A stretch of 64,000 bases of DNA, from NCBI GenBank assembly GCA_036346275.1, contig CM070713.1:75818382-75882381 (forward strand), in the 5' to 3' direction. Shown here piece after piece: positions 57,401 to 64,000 of this stretch (its first letter is position 1; each line of letters opens with the position of its first letter). The DNA comes from Otatea glauca (lineage: Eukaryota; Streptophyta; Magnoliopsida; Poales; Poaceae). The notes under the pieces were generated by a model, which was not told the origin of the DNA, ran no database searches, and saw only the letters and a program-made list of their open reading frames with translations. The translations under genes and the position numbers were made by a program.

Positions 57401-60400
57401 ACTTGGGGTGTTTGGCTAAAGTGAATGTGCCTATCCCAAAGAAGCGTAAACTTGGACCAAAAACCGTTGATTGTGTCTTCATTGGTTATGCTTTTCACGG
57501 CGTTGGATATAGATTCTTAATAGTGAAATCTGAGTACGATATGAATGAAGGTACAATTTTTGAGTCCAATGATACCACATTCTTTGAGGACTTATTTCCT
57601 ATGAAAGAGACATTTAGCTCATCCGCCAAGAATCTATCTTCTCTCCTAAACCTTCCACTCCTATACAAATTGAGCCCATTTTTGAGGAAAATCCAATAGA
57701 TGAGGGCAATGAAGTAACTCGTAAGAGTAAGAGACTAAGGACTACAAAGTCTTTTGGTGATGACTTCATTGTATATCTAGTGGATGATACTCCAAGAACC
57801 ATTGAGGAGGCTTATTCATCGCAGACGCCGACTATCGGAAGGAAGCGGTCCAGAGTGAGATGAATTCCATCTTGAGCAATGGAACTTGGGAAGTTGTTGA
57901 ACGTCCATATGGGTGTAAACACAGTAGGATGTAAGTGGGTGTTCAAGAAAAAGCTAAGGCCCGATGGTACGATTGAAAAGTACAAGGCAAGGCTTGTGGC
58001 CAAGGGTTATACCCGTAAAGAAGGCGAGGACTTCTTTGATACTTACTCACCGTTGCCGATTGACTACTATTAGAGTACTCACTGTCTTTGGCTGCCTCCT
58101 ACGGTCCGATCATTCATCGATGGATGTAAAGACGACTTTCCTTAATGGAGAGTTGGAAGAGGAAATCTATATGGATCACTGATGGATTTGTAGTAAAGGG
58201 TCATGAAGGAAAAGTGTGTAGGTTGTTGAAGTCTTTGTATGGCCTTAAGCAAGCACCTAGCGAGGGTACGAGAAGTTCGACAGAACTTTAACATCTCCGC
58301 TTTGTTGTGAATGAAGTCGACAAATGTGTGTATTACCGCTATGGTAGGGGTGAAGGAGTGATTATGTGTCCGTATGTTGATGACATATCGATCTTTGGGA
58401 CGAACCTTAATGTGATTAAGGAAGTCAAGGACTTCTTGTCCGAAAACTTTGAAATGAAAGATTTGGGAGTAGCGGATGTCATCTTAAACATTAAATTGTT
58501 AAGAGAAGGTGACGGTGGGATTACTCTTGAGCAGTCCCATTATGTGGAAAAGGTGTTGAGTCGCTTTGGCTATAGCGATTGCAAACCCGCTCCAACGCCG
58601 TATGATCCAAGTGTGCTATTACGAAAGAACCAACGAATAGCAAAGGATCAATTGAGATATTCCCAAATCATTGGTTCATTGATGTATTTAGCTAGTGCAA
58701 CAAGGCTCGATATCTCGCTTTCTTTGTGAGCAAACTAAGCGGTTTGTCTCAAACCCGGAGATAATCATTGGCATGCTCTTGAGAGAGTAATGCGCTATCT
58801 AAAAGGGACATCAAGTTATGGAATTCACTACACCGGTACCCTAGGGTAATTGAGGGTTATAGTGATTCAAACCGGATATCGATCTTGATGAAATAAAAGC
58901 CACAAGTGGATATGTGTTCACATTGGGTGGTGGAGCTGTTTCTTGAAGTCTTGCAAGCGCACCATCTTAACGAGGTCTACAATGGAAGCGAACTCACAAG
59001 CATTAGATACCGCCTCTGTGGAAGCCGATCGGCTGCGTGAACTTGTGAAGGACTTACCGGTAGTTGAGAAACCGGTGCCTGCTATTCTTTTGAACTGTGA
59101 CAATCAGACGGTGATTGTCAAGGTGAATAGTTCTAAGGATAACATGAAGTCATCAAGGCACGTTAAGAGGCGGTTAAAGTCTGTCAGGAAAATGAGAAAC
59201 TCCGGAGTTATAGCGTTGGACTATGTCCAAACGGCTAAAAACTTGGCAGATCCTTTTACAAAGGGACTATTACGGAATGTGATAGATGAAGCATCGAGGG
59301 AGATGGGCTTGAGACCCACATAAAGTCATGTCTTAGTGGTAACTCATCCTATTTGATCGGAGATCCCGTGAATTAGGATGTTGAGACAAGCTAGTGATGG
59401 TGAGAGGAGAGTACATGCATTTAGCCCACTCCGTTTGAGATGTAATAACTCTCCTATTCTGTATGGCAAGTTGGTTATACCTTAATGTATTCCGAGTGGC
59501 TTTGATAAGCAGAGATGTTGTCCTACAGAACATCTTATGAGGAATACACCTATACGAGTTCGACTGCTAGTCACAGTCTATGAGATTGGGTGATCTCTAG
59601 AGGCTCATGAAAGGCTAAGGAGTATGACTTATAAGCTCCAAACCGAGGGGATGCATTTAGCAGCCTAGTATCAGTAAAGGACTTTGGTGAAACTTGTTCG
59701 CACAAAACTGTCAATTCAAGGCATAGTCCATTGTTCATTGTGGATGAGTGTAACTTTTGTTCTAGATGGAAGTTCAACTTAACGGTCTCCATCGAAAAAC
59801 TGGTATATCAAACTACATTGGGCGAGAGTATTTCAAATGTGTCTTTGAAATTTGGTGGGGATTGTTAGATTATTATGGGATGGCCCATAATTAATTTAAT
59901 AGAAATTCAAAAGGCCCATTAGAATACTAGGAGTCATGAAATTGGTTTAGTACCATATGGGTAATTGAGAGAAGGTTTGACCAACTTAAATAGTTGAGTT
60001 GTGTGTCTCTCAATTAGCAAGGTGGAAAGGGTAAAGGCGTGCACACGCGCCTTGTATGCCGAGCCGAGGCGAGGCGTGGCGTGTGCGTGTGCTTGAGCGA
60101 AAGTCTTGAGTCGAGTCGAGTCGAGTCGAGTCGAGACGAGACGAGACGAGACGAGACGTGACGTGGCGTGACGTGACGTGGCGTGGCGTGCGCGCACGCG
60201 CGCATGAGCGATCCGGACGTGATGTCTTTGGCGGGAGCGGCTTGTTTTGCCGTTTGATGAGTCAATCGGAGCGGTTTGTTTTGCCGTTTGATGAGTCAAT
60301 ATGACCAAGAACGCAGTGATTAATGTGACGATCGCCGCCGCCACGTGAACGGACGTGGTTGATGGTCGCATAATGGTCGTCGATTCTTCGTAACGGCTAC

Positions 60401-63400
60401 CGAGTTGATGGTCGGTAATGGCCGGCTCGCCCGTTGCATGTCGCGAGGCTATATAAGGAGAGCCCACACCGTGCTTTTCTTCACCGCAGAACTCTCCCAC
60501 GCAGACTCCATTCATCCTTTGTTCTCATTGTCCTTTGCATTCCCGCCTCTGTTTTTGCGCGCACAAGTAGCGAGGGAGCAGCCTCGGAACCTCGCCCTTC
60601 TTGAGATCTTGCTCGAGATAGAAGGCCGATAAGGTTTTGGGGAGCGACCACGCGATCGCCGAAAGGTGTTCTGAAGCGCATCGCACCGCAACAGCGTCTG
60701 ACCGCATCAACCTCTTCATCGCACTAACGCTTCATCTGCGACAACCTGTGATCGTCTACTTCGACCGTCATGGCGAACGAGAATGTTCTGCCTGCGCCTG
60801 TGCCAACGGTGGCACCGGCTCAAGGGTATATTAACTTATACCGTGTTTTATTCATGCTGATTTCTTGTTCATTAGTCTTTGCGTATGAGATAGATAATTT
60901 GTTATCTAGTACCTTTGGCTTTGAACAAAAAATGCATCTTTGTTTAATCATAATTTACGTAATTCTGTGGATTAAAATATTGAGAAAATTCCTAATATTT
61001 CCATCACTTATTTGTTCAACGGTGCCTACAAATCAAGGGATCACGGTCACGGCCAGCCAGGCCAAATCATTTACCACTTCACAACATAGCAATTGGTTGG
61101 GTCGGACCGCAAGTTGCAAATGTGTCTTTTCGTGAGGGTTAAAAGGTGCAAAAGGATTTAAAAAGGAGGAAAAGAGTGAAAATGGTATTTTGTGGAACCA
61201 AATATGTTTGGAGTGATATTCTCTGTAGAAAAATCATTAGAGTGGTATTCCTATGGTTGCCAACCTTTAAAGTGTTATAGTACGAATTATTCCAATAATA
61301 TAGGTACCTCCGATGACGTGTTAGCAACTAGAGGGGCAAGTGCAGCAGCTCCGCCCAATCGGCTCATGCTGAGAACCTGCACAAAATGAAACATTTGATC
61401 AGGAGACAGGAATAATGATTTCCATTGTTTTCAAGGGCCCAACTGATCAGCAACATTTAGGAACTCATCCAGTAGTAACCTAGGTGCATAAAAGCAGGAT
61501 TACCTTGACTTGGAGCTGGAGGAACTTCACATAATCAATGATCTCGTCGAGCATCGATGCCTTGTCGGTCTGCAAGCAAAATTCCATATTGTCATTTCAG
61601 CGAGAGTGATCTGTGTCAACTCTAGTTCGCGCTATAACAGCTCCATCAAATAAGATATGACGACTGATACCGATTTTTATTCCAAAGCCAAGCAAACAAC
61701 ATTCACTATTGCTTCAGATACTCTAAACAGTGACTACAAGTGGTGCGAAACAAGATACCAGATGTGCCAGTGAAGCTGGAGCACTCGACACTGCCCATGT
61801 CTTCGGCTCCAGTGTTTTGCAGCGGTCACAAAGTCCAAGCAAGGGTATCTCGAAGTTCATACATGTGCATATTATACAAACCCCTAATTCCCCTCATGAT
61901 GTACAATACTCTAAGAACCTGGTGGTTAATGAAATGATCATCAGGTCCCTAATTTAATATCAGCTCCCTCAAAATGTACAGCAGCTATTTATCTGCTGTT
62001 GCACTAGTTGGTATCAGTTGTGGCCTGATGGGCAGAAACATTTCCCATTCCCCTTGACATCATGTCTGACCACCCTTTTTCTACCACCAATTAGAAGTTA
62101 ATCACTAACCCAGATCCTCCAACGGCGGGCCGACACGTGCCTTAACTACCCTGCTTTCCTATTCCATCATGCACTTGTTGTTTTCAATCATACAAACAAG
62201 AGAACATCATACGTTATACTCTAATAAACCAACTTACTCTATCACAAAGTCTAAGGAACACTCCTCACAACAATGCGCAAATCACGGATGCATCTTCATC
62301 ACATTTCAGGGCCGGAAAGCTTCCTACTTTGTCCAAAGAGGGGGCAAAGGAGGAGGAGAAAGAAAAAGGAGAGGAAGAAGAGAGAGGGAAATTTTGGTCA
62401 CCTTGTTGGCGCTAGGGACTATCCCCTGCAACGCCTTCATCCTCTCAGCTATCCTCTCCCTCCGGAGCTGCAAACGAACGCATGGAAACAAAGAGCGAGG
62501 TAAAAAACACAGGGCGCACGCCCATCTGAAGAAATATATATGAAAGTCACCACTAAAGATCCAAGCTGCAGTTCATTTCAGGTTCCTCTTATTACTGAAA
62601 CCGACGGTTTGGGCTGAAATCATGCGGTGAAACTGAATTTATATAAACAGGTCAAACTGACGTACTAGGTCCAACAATTTTGGAGCCCCAGGCACAAGAA
62701 CACATCGGACATGCAGAGAGGCGTTAAAAAATGGTGGAGAAGGGGAAGGTGGTGGGAGAGTGGCGTACACGTTCGGCGATGCTGTGAGGGTCCGTGGCCT
62801 GTCCCCTCCTCGCCCGCACGCGCTGCTGCCGCGGCGGCGGCGCCCCTCCGCCCGAAAACGCCCCGGCCGCCGCCGCTGCCGGTGTTGACCCGCCGCTCGC
62901 GGCTGCTCCTCCTCCGAAGCTCTGCGCCGGCATTGATCCGCCCTTCGACACAATAGAAACAGAGGGGGTTGTGGAAGTAAGGGTTCAAGCATCCGAGAAG
63001 TTGGACCGGGAGCGATCACTGGTTCTTGCAATACCTGCTCGAACGGCGGCTGCACGCCGGCGGCGCCATGCATCCCGGCGGCTCCGAACCCATTGTGCAG
63101 CTCTTGGTCACCTCCCTGCAAAGCAGAAACCCCCCAAAATAACACCATCTCAGTTCTCAACAACGAGCACAAGAAAAAGGGAAAGCTTTAAAGGAAACCA
63201 CCAACTCTCCAAGCAAGCGGTAGAATCGTACAGCGGCTTTGGGGGACTTGAAGGCGGCATCCATGTCCTCCCGCGACCGGTCCGTGAACAGCGGTAGCGG
63301 CAGGTACCCCGCGGCGCCGCTGTCCTCGCCGGAGGCGATCTCACCGTGGCGGTGGAGGTCGCTGAGGTGGAAAATGACAGGCTTGTCCCCTCCCCCGCCG

Positions 63401-63618
63401 ATCTGGTGGTGGCGGAGGCGAGAGGCGAGGAGGGCGGACACGTCGAAAGCTGAAGCGGCGGTGTCGTCGGAGGGCGCGCCGCCTGCCGGGAGCTCCCAGG
63501 GAGACTTGCCGGAGCCGAGGTCGGGCCACGCCGTCGGCAGCGTGGACAGCATCTGGTCGAAGAAGTCGTCCTGCCCGCCGCCGCCGCCGCCGTTCATTTC
63601 GCGGCCGGTCCGCTGCAT
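51493..63618 (-). CDS. bHLH transcription factor, LRL/UNE12-type
   Basis: Nuclear DNA-binding regulator. Seven exons, minus strand: 63618-63232, 63115-63035, 62942-62769, 62467-62402, 61569-61504, 61376-61308, 51870-51493, all joining in phase 0, 406 aa. The first ATG is 63618 (MQRTGREMNGG); the one at 63597 is a plausible alternative. The N-terminus is Gly-rich with DDFFDQMLSTLP; the bHLH lies at about 206-265. The basic region HSIAERLRRER has H209-E213-R217, the G-box-binding triad, helix 2 is in DKASMLDEIIDYVKFLQLQV, and VLSMSRLGG follows. The C-terminus has RQVARLMEEDMGSAMQYLQG and KGLCLMPISLA, shared by the UNE12/LRL (Lotus ROOTHAIRLESS-like) group. Exon/intron layout also fits that group. 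The last intron is 9.4 kb because of transposons, yet all splice sites remain canonical. Intact as read. Confidence 0.93.
51892..52352. mobile_element. MITE with long inverted repeats, next to a splice site
   Basis: TA-bounded block: the left end TAGAGTAAATAATATCATAAAAC pairs with the right end GTTTTGTGAAATTTACTCTA. About 95 bp of the left arm (tacaaactatc..., aaactacagatttt...) recurs inverted at 52150-52275, followed by a partial extra copy of that arm. It lies in the last bHLH intron, 22 bp from the exon 7 boundary at 51870. Confidence 0.7.
52623..53934. mobile_element. hAT-like non-autonomous element, 1.31 kb
   Basis: It starts CAAGGTTCAAAATCTC and ends CGAAATTTGTAACCTTG, inverted ends of the same family as 49539-50778. 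The 8-bp flanks are GTTGGTAT (52615-52622) and GTTGGTAC (53935-53942), seven of eight identical: a hAT target duplication. There is no transposase. A (TA)n microsatellite lies at about 52855-52878. The element is inside the last bHLH intron. Confidence 0.75.
54714..55457 (+). repeat. 5' LTR of the copia element, internally deleted
   Basis: 744 bp. It aligns with the 3' LTR from both ends but lacks the segment corresponding to about 60162-60531; the junction is at about 54979 (GACGTGACGT/CCTTTGC). The missing segment includes the TATATAAG box seen in the 3' LTR. Confidence 0.9.
55600..56260 (+). pseudogene. copia gag, broken
   Basis: The fragment 55614-55931 is a UBN2-type copia Gag segment (MWDALEAKLSLRRGNELYVM, then FIKNLRILHVHYP). 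It is followed by remnants of PPSWRDFATTLKHKRQE in another frame and a partial zinc knuckle (CDHWAKDC) near 56217. Stops and shifts disrupt it throughout. Confidence 0.8.
56290..57360 (+). pseudogene. copia protease and integrase, broken
   Basis: WWIDTGPIYMFV near 56361 is the aspartic protease active site (D-T-G, normally followed by A). Then CQVCVQSKQPRKPHK is the end of the integrase zinc region. The core has TLIDDSTRYCYVYLLKSKDE and RVRSDRGGEYFSNEF, the first two acidic positions; the third lies in a shifted frame around 57210 near ERKNRTLIEM-like sequence. It is distributed over at least four frames. Confidence 0.85.
57361..59323 (+). pseudogene. copia reverse transcriptase and RNase H, broken
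   Basis: Fragments in order: KVNVPIPKKRKLGPKTVDCV (57364-57699), CKWVFKKKLRPDGTIEKYKA (57879-58073), DVKTTFLNGELEEEIYM (to 58182), then 58307-58729 with CPYVDDISIFG, the copia Y-V-D-D catalytic motif, and SQIIGSLMYLASATR. RNase H is at 58943-59323 (TRSTMEANSQALDTASVEAD, then VQTAKNLADPFTKGL). Separate frames and stops between each fragment make it inactive. Lineage within copia not assigned. Confidence 0.9.
59863..61006 (+). repeat. 3' LTR of the copia element, full length
   Basis: 1144 bp. Contains 5-bp tandem repeats (GTCGA then GACGA, then GACGTG/GCGTG) at about 60106-60193 and a TATA box CTATATAAGGAG at about 60449-60460. This copy shows what the 5' LTR has lost. Confidence 0.9.
60106..60193. 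repeat. Pentanucleotide tandem repeat in the LTR
   Basis: Consecutive GAGTC units pass into GAGAC units and then GTGAC/GTGGC units, about 17 pentamers in all. A shorter version is in the 5' LTR at about 54945-54980. Confidence 0.85.
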
Positions 63619-63755
63619 GGCCGTGTTGGTGAGGTGGTTCTTGCACGGAGAGGAAAGGAGAGTAGGGAGCTAGATGGGGAGGCTAATGGCGGCGAGGCGA
63701 GAGTGAGGAAAGGTGTTGGTTGGGTTTGGAAAGGGAGTGAGTTCGCAGCTTGCGG

Positions 63756-63764
63756 GATTTTATA
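63756..63764 (-). promoter_or_regulatory. TATA box of the bHLH gene
   Basis: On the minus strand the sequence reads CTATAAAATC about 140 bp upstream of the ATG at 63618, a usual distance for a plant promoter with a leader of about 100 nt. It is the only good TATA match in the 380 bp before the gene. Confidence 0.6.
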
Positions 63765-63765
63765 G

Positions 63766-64000
63766 TCGCACTTTACGTGCCAAATAATGGTGCCCTTTTG
63801 ATCTTTAGAAATGTTAGCCTTCGCGATATTTTATTTCTTGCTTGTACCCTCGTCGAGAGTAAAAGGAGCAGTATTACTCCCTACGGCTACAAACCAACGA
63901 AGCGTCTACCGACGAAAGGAACCCCTCGTCTAGGAGCTGAAGTAGAGGTGGGGTCGTGTCGGTCCGGTACGGGTTTATCGTGTTTCGTGTCTAAATCGTG
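63766..64000. other. bHLH upstream region, start of a repeat at the window edge
   Basis: Upstream promoter sequence. From about 63949 the words GGTCGTGTCGGTCCGGTACGGG resemble the GGGCCGTGC-type repeats near 48 kb and may be the beginning of an hAT-like element cut by the window edge. Confidence 0.35.

Larger units (their letters stand above)
54714..61006 (+). mobile_element. Ty1/copia LTR retrotransposon, defective
   Basis: LTRs at 54714-55457 and 59863-61006 begin TGTTAGATTATTATGGG and end TTCCAACA or TTCCATCA. A perfect 5-bp target duplication CTTAT flanks it (54709-54713, 61007-61011). Internal order gag, protease, integrase, reverse transcriptase, RNase H is the Ty1/copia order. A polypurine-like tract TTGGTGGGGA precedes the 3' LTR. 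Many stops and frameshifts. No clear primer-binding site follows the 5' LTR. The 5' LTR is about 400 bp shorter than the 3' LTR because of an internal deletion. Confidence 0.93.
54417..61299. mobile_element. Inverted-repeat DNA element split by a copia element
   Basis: The left arm (54417 to about 54520) and right arm (about 61170-61299) are inverted copies over about 100 bp (for example TGGAATAATTCATACTATA and, reversed on the right, TGGAATAATTCGTACTATA; then ATACCACTCTAA in both). Without the copia insertion the element is about 585 bp. Target duplication not resolved. Its right end stops 2 bp before the donor hexamer of bHLH exon 6. Confidence 0.75.

Noticed and set aside
62639..63297. Long ORFs on both strands over the bHLH 5' exons
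   Set aside because: They run through introns or the wrong strand; the spliced minus-strand model gives the conserved bHLH protein.

Overview
This is plant nuclear DNA, most likely from a grass close to rice. The evidence is intron-split genes with GT-AG borders, a type-B cytokinin response regulator that closely resembles rice OsRR22 as I remember it, GC-rich grass-type first exons, and dense MITEs plus LTR retrotransposons. Residue differences from OsRR22 suggest another Oryza or Oryzeae species rather than O. sativa itself; that is inference.

Layout. 1-10.4 kb has no host gene I can support. It holds nested DNA transposons (a long-inverted-repeat element, hAT-like and Stowaway-like copies), a 917-bp solo LTR sitting inside a MITE, and a 120-bp tandem duplication. 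10,394-29,801 is one Ty3/gypsy element of the Tat type (two LTRs, 5-bp target duplication, polypurine tract, broken gag-pol, antisense extra ORF). It is split by a 7.8-kb TG...CA insertion that is itself split by a 2.6-kb solo-LTR-like insertion, each with a perfect 5-bp target duplication. 29.8-34.6 kb is intergenic.

Host genes: the type-B response regulator (34,632-38,701, +, six exons, 713 aa); a mitochondrial-type PPR protein (39,612-41,660, +, two exons, 514 aa); a CAF1/POP2 deadenylase (45,754-46,626, +, intronless, 290 aa); and an LRL/UNE12-type bHLH transcription factor (63,618 down to 51,493, -, seven exons, 406 aa). The bHLH gene has a 9.4-kb last intron that holds a MITE, an hAT-like element and an inverted-repeat element carrying a complete but dead Ty1/copia element. 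Transposon ends lie within about 22 nt of the 3' splice site and about 8 nt of the 5' splice site.

The four host genes are independent single-gene units, not an operon or cluster: cytokinin signalling, organellar RNA processing, mRNA deadenylation and transcription control. I found no tRNA, rRNA, CRISPR array or microbial system. The most unusual points are the transposon-bracketed bHLH intron, the 84-bp in-frame tandem duplication and GC-AG intron in the response regulator, the promoter-deleted copia LTR, and the stacked insertions whose target duplications give a relative order. All boundaries were read by eye; no alignment or database search was run.
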